Shown here: one piece after another, positions 19,417 to 27,628 of the stretch
Numbering within the stretch: position 1 is the stretch's first letter
Layout of the letters: every line of letters begins with the position of its first letter
Source: Paractinoplanes aksuensis
GTDB lineage: Bacteria; Actinomycetota; Actinomycetes; Mycobacteriales; Micromonosporaceae
DNA length: 49,824 nucleotides
Assembly: GCF_024137025.1 (NCBI RefSeq)
Contig: NZ_JAMYJR010000045.1
Coordinates: 1-49,824 of the forward strand
Direction of reading: 5' to 3'
Made by a program: the position numbers and the translations under genes
Notes under the pieces: generated by a model
Database searches by the model: none
What the model saw: only the letters and a program-made list of their open reading frames with translations
What the model was told of the DNA's origin: nothing

Positions 19417-20637
19417 GTCCGCCGCCTTCCGGATCAGGACGGCCCGCTCGCGGGCGTTGCCGCACAGCCGGGCCGCCAGTTCCAGCTCGGCCCGGGCCTC
19501 GGTCGTGCGGCCCAGCCGTTTCAGCAGTTCGCCCCGCACGCTGGGCAGCAGGTACGAACCGGGCAGCCGGTCCCGTGCGACCAGCTCGTCGACCAGCAGC
19601 AGGGCGGCCGCCGGGCCACTGGCCATGGCCACCGCGACCGCGCGGTTGAGCTCGACGACGGGCGAGGGGGCGACCCGGCCCAGCGCCTCGTAGAGCAGCA
19701 CGATGCGGTCCCAGTCGGTCTCGGCGACCGAACCGGCGGTGGCGTGGCCGGCGGCTATCGCGGCCTGCAACCCGTACGGGCCGAGGCCGCGACCGGCCGC
19801 GGCGGCCTGATCCAGGGCGGCCAAGCCGCGGCGGATCGCCGACCGGTCCCAGCGCCGGCGATCCTGGTCCTCGAGCAGGACGGCCGAACCGTCGGGCGCG
19901 GTGCGGGCCGGGAACCGCGAGGCGGTCAGCTCGCACAGGGCGATCAGCCCGAACACCTCGGGCTCGCCCGGCAGCAACGCGGCCAGCGTCCGGGCCAGCC
20001 GCACCGCCTCGTACGCCAGATCGGCGCGGAGCAGGCTGTCACCCGCCGTGGCCGTCGAGCCCTCGGTGAAGATCACGTAGAGGACGCTCAGGACACCGCC
20101 CAGCCGTTGTTTGCGGTCGGACGGCGGTGGCACCTCGAACGGCACCTGGGCAGCGGCGATCGTCTTCTTGGCCCGGGTGATCCGGGCCTGGATCGTCGGC
20201 ACCGGCACCAGGAACGCGCGGGCGATCTCTTCCGTGGACAGACCGCCCACCGTACGCAGGGTGAGCGCCACCCGGGCCTCGGCCGAGAGCACCGGGTGGC
20301 AGGCGACGAACATCAGCGCCAGCACGTCGTCGTCGATGCGGTCCGGGTCCCACAGGTGCCCGTCGCCGCCGTCGGTGTCCTCCTGGGCCAGCAGCGCGTA
20401 CTTCTCGTCCCGGGCAGCCCGGCGGCGGAAGCTGTCGATCGCCCGCCGCCGGGCCGTGTTGAGCAACCAGCCGACCGGGTTGGCCGGTGCGCCGTCGCGC
20501 GGCCAGGAGACGAGGGCCTCGGCCACCGCCTCCTGGGCCACGTCCTCGGCCAGGTCGAGGTCACCGCCGGTGTAGCGGGTGAGCGCGCCGACGATGCGGG
20601 CCGACTCGATCCGCCAGACCGCCTCGAGGGTGGTCAC
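19393..20637 (-). CDS. ECF42-type sigma factor with C-terminal extension
   Basis: 414 residues. Sigma region 2 (DLAEDVAQEAVAEALVSWPR, NPVGWLLNTARRRAIDSFRR) and region 4 (VALTLRTVGGLSTEEIARAF) are followed by about 200 residues of TPR-like helices (LYEALGRVAPSPVVELNRAV, ELLKRLGRTTEARAELELAA). This large form, formerly annotated SigJ-like or DUF6596, is the ECF42 group, which uses the C-terminal domain instead of an anti-sigma factor and is linked to DGPF proteins. The YciI/DGPF gene is directly upstream with a 4-bp overlap, as expected. Confidence 0.92.
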   Translation of the reverse strand: MTTLEAVWRIESARIVGALTRYTGGDLDLAEDVAQEAVAEALVSWPRDGAPANPVGWLLNTARRRAIDSFRRRAARDEKYALLAQEDTDGGDGHLWDPDRIDDDVLALMFVACHPVLSAEARVALTLRTVGGLSTEEIARAFLVPVPTIQARITRAKKTIAAAQVPFEVPPPSDRKQRLGGVLSVLYVIFTEGSTATAGDSLLRADLAYEAVRLARTLAALLPGEPEVFGLIALCELTASRFPARTAPDGSAVLLEDQDRRRWDRSAIRRGLAALDQAAAAGRGLGPYGLQAAIAAGHATAGSVAETDWDRIVLLYEALGRVAPSPVVELNRAVAVAMASGPAAALLLVDELVARDRLPGSYLLPSVRGELLKRLGRTTEARAELELAARLCGNARERAVLIRKAADLSALQDE

Positions 20638-21053
20638 AGCTGGCCGGTCTGCTCACGCCAGACGCGCTCCTTCTGGATCCACTCGTTGTCCTGCGGGAAC
20701 TCGTCGATGCCGGGGACGCGGCGGATCTCGCACTTCGAGCCGGGGAAGCCGGGCATGCGCTGGGCCCACTCGACCGCCTCCTCCTTCGAGGTGACGTCGA
20801 GGATGTAGAACCCGCCGAACAGCTCCTTGGTCTCCCCGTACGGGCCGTCGGTGACCACCGGGGTCTCGCCGCTGTAGTCGACGACCACGCCCTGGCCCGG
20901 GTCGTCCAGGCCCTCGGCCGCGACCAGGACGCCGGCCTTGATCAGCTCCTCGTTGTAACGGCCGACGTGCTCGATCATCTCGTCCATCGGCGTGGACATC
21001 ATGCGGGCCTGGCTCTCGTCGGTGTTCCGCATGATCAGCATGTACTTCGCCAT
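20634..21053 (-). CDS. YciI/DGPF-domain protein
   Basis: 139 residues beginning AKYMLIMRNTDESQARMMST, the typical YCII/DGPF opening. The DGPF motif is TDGPYGETKELFGGFYILDV, followed by EEAVEWAQRMPGF. DGPF proteins are regular partners and regulon members of ECF42 sigma factors; their biochemical activity is unclear. An AGGAGAA ribosome-binding site precedes the ATG. It is the first gene of the pair. Confidence 0.93.
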   Translation of the reverse strand: MAKYMLIMRNTDESQARMMSTPMDEMIEHVGRYNEELIKAGVLVAAEGLDDPGQGVVVDYSGETPVVTDGPYGETKELFGGFYILDVTSKEEAVEWAQRMPGFPGSKCEIRRVPGIDEFPQDNEWIQKERVWREQTGQL

Positions 21054-21088
21054 AGTGACGTTCTCCTCGGTGTCCGGTCCGGTCGCTC

Positions 21089-21115
21089 GTCGACCTTCTC
21101 ACCCTCAGGTCGAAC
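21089..21115 (-). promoter_or_regulatory. Candidate ECF42 autoregulated promoter
   Basis: The minus strand has GTTCGA, a 17-bp spacer, then CGAC, about 35-60 bp upstream of the DGPF ATG. This loosely fits the TGTCGA / CGWC promoter associated with ECF42 factors as I recall it (two mismatches in the -35). Confidence 0.3.
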
Positions 21116-21210
21116 GGGCGCGACGCCGATCGACACCGCCCGCGACGAATTTCGGGGGTGCGTCGTTGCGCTACATTGCGTCCTGCATTTTTCGGTGAGG
21201 GGAGACAGTT

Positions 21211-21684
21211 GTGCGGTTGCGATGGGTCCTGGGTGGCATCGCCCTGGTGGCATTGGCCGGCGGGTGCACGTCCTCATCGGAGGAGAAGAAGGAGGCGGCC
21301 CCACCGGCTTCGCCGCCGGCTTGGACCGAGCCCGCGACGTACTCCTATGTGCTGGCCCGCGGCTGCGACGCGGCCGCGCCGGCGGGCCGGTACCAGGTGG
21401 AGGTGAAGGCGGGCGCGGTCGACTCGTCGCTGCCCCTGAACGCCGCGTCGGCCCCGCCGTCGGCCGGTGCCGGGGCCGATCCCGGTCCGGCCACCGGTGA
21501 GACCGGCGAGGAGATCGAGGCCTTCACGCTCAAGGAGCTGCTCGAGATGGCCCAGAACGCGGCCGACGACGGCGGCCAGGTCACCAAGGCGTTCGACAAC
21601 GCCGACGGTCACCCGGTGAAGGTGACCATCGACGTCGGTTCGGGCCCGGAGTGCTGGAACATCAGCGACTACAAGAAGGCCTAG
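21211..21684 (+). CDS. DUF6174-like lipoprotein
   Basis: 157 residues from a GTG with GAGGGGAGA upstream. A lipoprotein signal peptide ends at LALAGGC, followed by a Ser/Glu/Lys linker. The mature part has SPPAWTEPATYSYVLARGCD and ends in DNADGHPVKVTIDVGSGPEC then WNISDYKKA, similar to the DUF6174 family of small exported proteins. Two cysteines in the mature part could pair. Function is unknown. The stop overlaps that of the convergent peptidase gene. Confidence 0.82.
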   Translation: MRLRWVLGGIALVALAGGCTSSSEEKKEAAPPASPPAWTEPATYSYVLARGCDAAAPAGRYQVEVKAGAVDSSLPLNAASAPPSAGAGADPGPATGETGEEIEAFTLKELLEMAQNAADDGGQVTKAFDNADGHPVKVTIDVGSGPECWNISDYKKA

Positions 21685-23150
21685 CCGGGCAGACGGGGGC
21701 CGGCCTCGCGCTGCGAGGCCAGCCAGGCCTCGACGTCGGCCGAGGAGCGGGGCAGCCCGGCCGACAGGTTGTGACAGCCGTCGGCGGTGACCAGCACGTC
21801 GTCCTCGATGCGCACGCCCATGCCCCGCAGCTCGGCCGGCACCAGGTCGTCCTCGGGCTGGAAGTAGAGGCCGGGCTCGACCGTGAGGACGTAGCCCTCC
21901 TGCAGCGGGCCGTCACGGTAGGTCTCGTTGCGGGCGTTGTTGCAGTCGTGCACGTCGATGCCGAGCATGTGGCCGAAGCCGTGCAGCGTCCAGCGGCGGT
22001 AGACGGTGCTCTTCTCGTCCATCGCCTCGTCGACGCTGACCGGGAGCAGACCCAGGTCGTTCAGCCCCTCGGCCAGCACCCGCATGCAGGTCTTGTGCAC
22101 GTCCTTGAACAGCACCCCGGGCCGGATGGCGTCCATGCCGGCCTGCTGTGAGGCGTGCACGATGTCGTACACCTGGCGCTGGAGCGGGGTGAAACGGCCG
22201 TTGACCGGCACGGTGCGGGTCACGTCGGCGGTGTAGAAGTTGTCGCCCTCGACGCCCATGTCCATGAGCAGCAGCTCACCCGGCGTGGTGGTGCCGGTGT
22301 TGCGGATCCAGTGCAGGATCGTCGCGTGCGGCCCGGCGCCGACGATCGAGGTGTAGCCGACGTCGTTGCCGTCGTGCCGGGCGCGCAGGCCGAAGACGCC
22401 CTCGAGCAGGCGCTCCTTGACCGGGCGGTCGGCCGGTAGCACCCGGGCGACGTCCTCGAAGCCGCGGACGGTGGCGTCGATCGCGGCCTGGAGCTGGGCG
22501 ATCTCCCATTCGTCCTTGATCAGCTTGAGCTCGCTGAGCACCCAGGCCAGCTCGCGGTCGCGCGGCTTCTCGCGGTCGGGCTCGTAGGCCAGCACGGTGC
22601 GGTCGACGTTCGGGTCGAGACCGCGCAGCACCCTCGTACGGCCCGGGGCGGAACCGGCCAGGGCCGCGCCCAGCGCACCCAGCGGAGCCGTCTCGAGGCC
22701 GAGCTCGGTCGACTTCTCGGCCAGGGTGTGGGTGCGGCCGACCCACAGCTCGCCGTTGCGGCTGCGGAAGAACGCGTCGGTGTCCTTGGAGTTGCGCTGG
22801 TGGGTGTAGAGCACCGCGTCGTGGCCGGAACCGCTGGGCCGCAGCACGAGCACGCTGTCGGGGTCGCGGTCGCCGGTCAGGTAGACGAAGTCGCTGCCCG
22901 GGCGGAACGAGTAGTCGGTGTCGTTGGCCCGGACCTTCTCGTTGCCGGACGGGATGATCAGCGTCTCGCCCGGGAAGGCCTCGGAGAGCGCGTTGCGCCG
23001 TTTGGCGTAGTTCGGCACCTCGGGTCGCGGGCTGACGGCCAGCGGGTCCTCTCGCCACCCGGTCCGCATGAACTGCAGGAAGGCCTCGGGGAAGGCGGGG
23101 TCGTGGGATTCCGTCTTGGCCGCGGGTTGCGCGGCCTTCTGCTCGGCCAT
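21681..23150 (-). CDS. pepP: Xaa-Pro aminopeptidase (aminopeptidase P)
   Basis: 489 residues. It would remove an N-terminal residue preceding proline. The N-terminal domain begins RRNALSEAFPGETLIIPSGN. The C-terminal pita-bread metallopeptidase domain supplies the dinuclear metal ligands: Asp in LLMDMGVEGDNFYTADVTRT, His in HGFGHMLGIDVHD, and Glu in LTVEPGLYF and GVRIEDDVLVT. The length fits the longer actinobacterial PepP form. No signal peptide is present. It is monocistronic as far as can be seen. Confidence 0.95.
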   Translation of the reverse strand: MAEQKAAQPAAKTESHDPAFPEAFLQFMRTGWREDPLAVSPRPEVPNYAKRRNALSEAFPGETLIIPSGNEKVRANDTDYSFRPGSDFVYLTGDRDPDSVLVLRPSGSGHDAVLYTHQRNSKDTDAFFRSRNGELWVGRTHTLAEKSTELGLETAPLGALGAALAGSAPGRTRVLRGLDPNVDRTVLAYEPDREKPRDRELAWVLSELKLIKDEWEIAQLQAAIDATVRGFEDVARVLPADRPVKERLLEGVFGLRARHDGNDVGYTSIVGAGPHATILHWIRNTGTTTPGELLLMDMGVEGDNFYTADVTRTVPVNGRFTPLQRQVYDIVHASQQAGMDAIRPGVLFKDVHKTCMRVLAEGLNDLGLLPVSVDEAMDEKSTVYRRWTLHGFGHMLGIDVHDCNNARNETYRDGPLQEGYVLTVEPGLYFQPEDDLVPAELRGMGVRIEDDVLVTADGCHNLSAGLPRSSADVEAWLASQREAGPRLPG

Positions 23151-23200
23151 GGTGGCGCCTCCGATCGTGTGGCCTCGACGTTACCGCCTTCCCCGCGCGC

Positions 23201-23848
23201 TCAACGCCGCGGCAGGGTGAGACAGGCGACCCGCGGCCCGGCGGTGCCGGCCACGCCGGCGGCGGTCTTGGTCGCCTGGGCGTGCAGGATCAGCGAGCGG
23301 GCCGACCGGCCGGCCGGGAACGTCCAGGGCTGCGTGGCCGCGGCGGTCGCCGTGCCGTAGCCGTCGACGGTGAAGTCGAGCCACACCTCGTTGGCCGGGT
23401 TGGCGTACGAGGGGTCGACCGACGGCGTCTTCGGGTCCTTCTGGTGCTGGTAGTGCGGGCCGGCCTGGTCGGGTACGGCGGTGCAGGGCTCGGTGTGCAG
23501 GTGGGCACCGTAGGTACGCCGCGGGATCAGTCCCGCCACCTCCAGGCGTACCTCGGTGCTCCGGGGTTTCTGCGCGACGCCGACCGTGGCCCGCGCGCCG
23601 GCCGGAACCACCGCGGGGTCGTAGGTGATCGCCGTCGAGCCGGGCCGGTGCGGCAGGAACGTGCCCGAGGCGGTCGTGTCCGGCGTCCACGACCTCGTCG
23701 GCTCCGGGCTCGCCGAGCCCTGATGGAGCGTCCAGGACGAGGCAGAAGTGATCATCGAGGCCCGATCGGTGGGGCCGACCTGCACCGAGTTCGTACAGCC
23801 GGTGATCATGAACAGGGGAAGGGTGAGGACGAGCGCGCGCTTTCGCAT
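23201..23848 (-). CDS. Cu/Zn superoxide dismutase-like lipoprotein
   Basis: 215 residues. The lipoprotein signal LTLPLFMITGC anchors it to the membrane exterior. The Cu/Zn-SOD core is recognisable: YGAHLHTEPC (two copper-ligand His and one disulfide Cys), GPHYQHQKDP (bridging His region), NEVWLDFTVDGYG, SLILHAQATK (copper His) and GPRVACL (active-site Arg and second disulfide Cys). The spacing differs from canonical SodC, so activity is likely but not certain. It would protect the cell surface from superoxide. Confidence 0.82.
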   Translation of the reverse strand: MRKRALVLTLPLFMITGCTNSVQVGPTDRASMITSASSWTLHQGSASPEPTRSWTPDTTASGTFLPHRPGSTAITYDPAVVPAGARATVGVAQKPRSTEVRLEVAGLIPRRTYGAHLHTEPCTAVPDQAGPHYQHQKDPKTPSVDPSYANPANEVWLDFTVDGYGTATAAATQPWTFPAGRSARSLILHAQATKTAAGVAGTAGPRVACLTLPRR

Positions 23849-23943
23849 CCCACGATCATCTCAAATGGGACATATTGCGCGAGCACTGGTGCGGTGGGTC
23901 GGGGGACGGAAGGCTGTTCCCCATCGAGACACAGGAGGACGGC

Positions 23944-24882
23944 ATGGGCTACGCGGTGGTGCTCGGCGAGGCGCTGATCGACCTGCAGGAGGCCGAACAC
24001 AACGGTGAAGTGGTCTACCGCCAGGCCATCGGGGGCGCGCCGCTCAACGTCGCGGTCGGGGCGACCCGGCTCGGCGGGCAGGTGCAGTACGCCGGATCGC
24101 TGAGCGACGACGTGCTCGGCAACCGCCTGGCCGTGTTCCTGGCCGAGCGCGGCGTGGGCACGGCGGGCGTCAAGCGGGTCTCGGTGCCGACCACGCTCGC
24201 CGTCACGACGTTCGTGGGCGCCGAGCCGACCTTCACGTTCTACGGCGAGCCCCCGTCCTACTCGCTGCTCGGCCCGGCCGACCTCGACACGGCCACCGTG
24301 GCCGGGGCCGACGTGCTCTACACGGGCTCGATCTGCCTGCTGCGCGAGCCGATCCGGGCCGCCGCGCGGGCCGCCTGGGCCATCCCCGGTCCGCTGCGCG
24401 TGTTCGACCCCAACGCCCGGCCCACCCTGCTGCCCGACGGCGCCGCCGTGACCCACCTGCGCGAGCTGTCCGAGGAGTTCTTCGCCACGGCCGACCTGGT
24501 CAAGCTGAGCGCGGCCGACGCCGAGGTGCTCTACGACGGCGCGTCGCCCGAGCAGGCGGCCGAGCGCATCCGCGGTCTGGGGGCCAAGGCAGTCGTGGTC
24601 ACCCGGGGCTCCCAGGGGGCGTACGTGTCGGCCGCCGAGGGCGCGGTGAACCTGCCCGCGCCCCAGGTCGACGCCATCGACGCCACCGGCGCCGGCGACT
24701 CGGTGATGGGCGCGCTCGTCCGCCGCCTGCTCGCCGACGGCCTGCCCAAGGATCTCGACGGCTGGCAGCGCAACGTCCGGTTCGCCCTCGCGGTGGCCGG
24801 CCTGGTCTGCGAGCGCCGCGGTGGCGCCGTGGCCATGCCGACCAACGAGGAAGTGGTGGCCCGCTGGGGCCCGCTCAGCTGA
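23944..24882 (+). CDS. PfkB-family carbohydrate kinase
   Basis: 312 residues with CAGGAGG seven bases before the ATG. The PfkB N-terminal motif appears as AIGGAPLNVAVGATRLGGQV, and the C-terminal signature as DAIDATGAGDSVMGALVRRL, whose Asp is the catalytic base and GAGD the anion hole. RVFDPNARPTLLPD is the middle conserved segment typical of fructokinases. It probably phosphorylates fructose or a related sugar in the cytoplasm. The tail (VCERRGGAVAMPTNEEV) is also fructokinase-like. There is no sugar transporter nearby. Confidence 0.9.
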   Translation: MGYAVVLGEALIDLQEAEHNGEVVYRQAIGGAPLNVAVGATRLGGQVQYAGSLSDDVLGNRLAVFLAERGVGTAGVKRVSVPTTLAVTTFVGAEPTFTFYGEPPSYSLLGPADLDTATVAGADVLYTGSICLLREPIRAAARAAWAIPGPLRVFDPNARPTLLPDGAAVTHLRELSEEFFATADLVKLSAADAEVLYDGASPEQAAERIRGLGAKAVVVTRGSQGAYVSAAEGAVNLPAPQVDAIDATGAGDSVMGALVRRLLADGLPKDLDGWQRNVRFALAVAGLVCERRGGAVAMPTNEEVVARWGPLS

Positions 24883-25264
24883 TCGCCTTCTCGATGAACC
24901 GCTGACGGTCGAGCATCATCCGCTCGACCGTCACCTCGGCCACGAGCGTCTCGCCCATGCGCACGACGACCTCGAAATGCAGCTTGCGCGCCTCGACCTT
25001 GGCCAGCGTGGCCAGCGCGTGCACCTGGCGCCCGACCGGCGTGGGCGCCAGGTGGCTGATCTCGGCCCGGACGCCGACCGTGGTCAGCCCGCCCGGCAGG
25101 TGCCGGGCGGTGGCCGCGACGGTGGCGGCCTCCGCCAGGGCCAGCACGCGCGGCGTGGCCAGCACGGGAACGTCGCCCGACCCGAGGGCCTGCGCGGTGT
25201 CGGCATCGGTGACGGTCAGCTCGACCCGGGCGCTGAGACCGGGCGGGAATTCCGGAAGCTCCAT
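24875..25264 (-). CDS. FlK-like hotdog thioesterase
   Basis: 129 residues. The segment GDVPVLATPRVLALAEAATV carries the Thr and Glu, and EISHLAPTPVGRQVHALATL the His, of the Thr-Glu-His triad known from fluoroacetyl-CoA thioesterase FlK. The fold is a single hotdog domain. Most members hydrolyse small acyl-CoAs; fluoroacetyl-CoA specificity cannot be claimed. It overlaps the end of the convergent PfkB gene by 8 bp and follows the PH-domain genes on the same strand. Confidence 0.87.
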   Translation of the reverse strand: MELPEFPPGLSARVELTVTDADTAQALGSGDVPVLATPRVLALAEAATVAATARHLPGGLTTVGVRAEISHLAPTPVGRQVHALATLAKVEARKLHFEVVVRMGETLVAEVTVERMMLDRQRFIEKAIS

Positions 25265-25273
25265 GCCCAGAGC

Positions 25274-26650
25274 TTAGGGCTGTGCGGGCGTCTTGAGGTT
25301 CGTGCGGGCCTGCCGGGCCCGCACGGCCAGCTCGGCCGCCAGCGCGTAGGCCTCGGCCAGGTCGCGGTCCTTGGCCTGGCCGGAGCGGCCGCGGGCGGTG
25401 TCGGCATACACGGTGGCCAGGCCCAGCATGCGCTGCAGGGGGCCCTGCACGACGCGGACGCTCTGCAGACGGGCGTACGGCACCAGATGCATTTCGCGGG
25501 TCAGCAGCCCCCACCGGGTCACCAGCACCTCGGGGGTCAGCCCGACGCCGATCGACTTGAGGGCGATCGGGTTGAGCCAGCGCGCCCGCTTCGGCGGCGG
25601 CGAGGTCGCCAGCGCGGCCAGATCGACCCCGGGCAGCACCTCCCACACCAGCGACCGCGCGGTGTCGAACTCGCCCACCGGCAGCAACCGGTCGGAGCGC
25701 TTGGCGTCGCCGCCACCCTCACCGGCGTACCCGGCCACGGCCAGCCGCAGATGCAGCCAGCCCTGCCCCCGCCAGAGCAGCGGCCAGGTCGCGCCGACCG
25801 CCTGCACCCGGTTGAGCGGCACGACCTGGCTGCGCGTCTCGAGCAGCCCGTAGCGCACCACGAGCCTCTCCTCGGGGTCGCGGGCCAGCCGGAAGTCCCA
25901 GTCCTGCAGCACGCGCCGCACCGGCTGCAGCAGCACACCGGCCATCGCCGTCACCGTGCTGGCGATGCCGACGAAGGTCCACGACCCCTCCATCACGAAC
26001 TGCAGCACCACGAACGCCACGCCCACGGGCAGGAAGAACGCCTGCGGGGTGAGCAACTGGCTGACGACCAGATCACGGTTCTTGACCCGCAGGAGCGGGC
26101 GTTCGAGGGTGGGCGCGGCCGGTGCCGCGTCCGCCGGCTGGTCGGTGGGTGGCGCCGCCGCTTGCGTACGACCGGCGAGCGCGAGCAGCCGCTGCCGGAG
26201 CGCTGCCGCCTCGCGCACGGTCAGGTAGGCCAGCGGGGCCTCGGTCTTGCCGCCACCGATCACCTCGAGGCGCAGCTCGGCCAGCCCGGTCAGCTGGGCC
26301 AGCAGGGGGCGGCGCAGCTCGACCGCCTGCAGCCGTTCGAGCGGGATGGCCCGGTTGCGGCGCCAGATCACGCCGTCGCTGATCCGCAGCTCACGGCCGA
26401 CCACCTGATAGCCCGTGGTGAGCCAGCCGAAGATCGAGAAGATCACCACGGCGACCGCGATGACGGCCACGACCAGCGCGAACCGTTCCAGCCCGACCTG
26501 CGACAGGGTCTGCCAGGACAGCGCCGCCACGACCACCGCGATGCTCTTGGCGCCGTGCAGCACCGGGCTCAGCGGGTGCAGGCGGCGACGGGGCTCGACG
26601 ACGGCGGCCTCGGGCGGCAGGGTCGGTTGCGGGGGGCCGGCGGCGGTCAC
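25274..26650 (-). CDS. YdbT-type membrane protein with bacterial PH domains
   Basis: 458 residues from a GTG overlapping the upstream stop (GTGA). The hydrophobic pair SIAVVVAALSW and FALVVAVIAVAVVIFSIFGW precedes a bPH2 domain (VVGRELRISDGVIWRRNRAI, PLERLQAVELRRPLLAQLTG); a second membrane pair and two further PH-like repeats follow (VVRYGLLETRSQVVPLNRVQ and VTRWGLLTREMHLVPYARLQ). This matches YdbT, which pairs with YdbS. In Bacillus the pair is linked to resistance to antimicrobial peptides. The longer open frame upstream is antisense shadow. Confidence 0.9.
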   Translation of the reverse strand: MTAAGPPQPTLPPEAAVVEPRRRLHPLSPVLHGAKSIAVVVAALSWQTLSQVGLERFALVVAVIAVAVVIFSIFGWLTTGYQVVGRELRISDGVIWRRNRAIPLERLQAVELRRPLLAQLTGLAELRLEVIGGGKTEAPLAYLTVREAAALRQRLLALAGRTQAAAPPTDQPADAAPAAPTLERPLLRVKNRDLVVSQLLTPQAFFLPVGVAFVVLQFVMEGSWTFVGIASTVTAMAGVLLQPVRRVLQDWDFRLARDPEERLVVRYGLLETRSQVVPLNRVQAVGATWPLLWRGQGWLHLRLAVAGYAGEGGGDAKRSDRLLPVGEFDTARSLVWEVLPGVDLAALATSPPPKRARWLNPIALKSIGVGLTPEVLVTRWGLLTREMHLVPYARLQSVRVVQGPLQRMLGLATVYADTARGRSGQAKDRDLAEAYALAAELAVRARQARTNLKTPAQP

Positions 26651-27141
26651 AGGCCCTCGGCCCGGTCTTCCCCGAGCGTGGTGAGCCGGTCGCGCAGGCG
26701 CGACGCCTCGGCCGGCGGGAGACCCGGTATCTGCGCGTCGCTGGCCGCCGCGGCCGTGTGCAGCTGGACCGTGGCCAGCCCGAACGCGCGTTCGAGGGGG
26801 CCGGCCGTGACATCCACGAACTGCATGCGGGCGTACGGGACGATGGACAGCCGCCGCACCAGCAGGCCGTGCCGGACCAGCAGGTCCTGGTCGCGCTCGG
26901 CGTAGCCCCAGGCGCGGACGGCCCGGACGGTGACGAACGAGCGCCAGATCGCGTTGAGCACGACCAGGGCGATGCCCAGTTGCCACAGCCAGTGGCCCTG
27001 GAGCACCAGGCCGACGCACAGGCCGGCGACGACGATCACCGTCCAGCTCCACCGGACGATCAGTTCCACTGTGATCAGCTTCGGCGAGACCGAACGCCAT
27101 TCCACGGTGTCGGGCCAGGGGGTCAGGGCGTCGACGGTCAC
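26647..27141 (-). CDS. YdbS-type PH-domain membrane protein
   Basis: 164 residues from a GTG. Two adjacent membrane helices (WTVIVVAGLCVGLVLQG, WLWQLGIALVVLNAIW) precede one bPH2 domain: DLLVRHGLLVRRLSIVPYAR, MQFVDVTAGPLERAFGLATV. The domain is the short partner of the YdbT-like protein encoded immediately downstream, with stop and start overlapping. The two probably form one membrane complex. Confidence 0.9.
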   Translation of the reverse strand: MTVDALTPWPDTVEWRSVSPKLITVELIVRWSWTVIVVAGLCVGLVLQGHWLWQLGIALVVLNAIWRSFVTVRAVRAWGYAERDQDLLVRHGLLVRRLSIVPYARMQFVDVTAGPLERAFGLATVQLHTAAAASDAQIPGLPPAEASRLRDRLTTLGEDRAEGL

Positions 27142-27150
27142 CCCTTCAGC

Positions 27151-27372
27151 CTAGGAGACGCTCGCATCGGTTGCCGTACCGAAGGGCGTCACTTCGCGCA
27201 GGAATCCTCTGACGTCGAGGAACTGACCCAGGGTGACCCGGTGTTCGTCGCAGGCCAGCCAGGTTTTGCGGTAATCCGGGGTATGCAGCTTGGGGTTGTT
27301 CCACAGAAGCTGCCAGGTCGCGTCGGCGCGACAACCTTTGGCGGAGCACTGAGGCTCGGCAGGGCCATCCAT
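27151..27372 (-). CDS. Small Cys-containing protein, possible zinc site
   Basis: 73 residues. It has CSAKGCRADATWQLLWNNPK and later TWLACDEHR; the CxxxxC...CxxH arrangement suggests a small zinc-binding knuckle. Similar short proteins (with WNNPKLHTP and KTWLACDEHR) occur widely in actinobacteria; their function is unknown. It ends 10 bp before the PH-domain gene start and may share its transcript. An 11-bp perfect hairpin lies 19 bp upstream of the ATG. Confidence 0.8.
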   Translation of the reverse strand: MDGPAEPQCSAKGCRADATWQLLWNNPKLHTPDYRKTWLACDEHRVTLGQFLDVRGFLREVTPFGTATDASVS

Positions 27373-27390
27373 GCGCTCAAGAGTATTGAG

Positions 27391-27422
27391 CGCCGGGCGA
27401 CCACGGGGGAAGTCGCCCGGCG
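27391..27422. other. Perfect 11-bp hairpin in divergent promoter region
   Basis: CGCCGGGCGAC (27391-27401) and GTCGCCCGGCG (27412-27422) are exact reverse complements around a 10-nt loop. The element lies in the leader of the small Cys protein gene and about 200 bp upstream of the MoxR gene. It could be an operator, an attenuator or a terminator. Confidence 0.5.
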
Positions 27423-27628
27423 ACGGGGACGATGTTACACGCTTCGGACCGCCGCGCATCCTCCCCGCGGAGGTGCCCGATCCGGCGCATCGCGCAGAAA
27501 GATCAAAGCCTCCGGACCATGGCCAGGCGCATCGGCGGAGCGTAATGCGACACCAAGAGCACGCTCTCAGGTCGGTCGTGTAAGTCTTGAGCGTCGGCAA
27601 TGGCTTTTCGAACCGCTGTGGAGGACTG

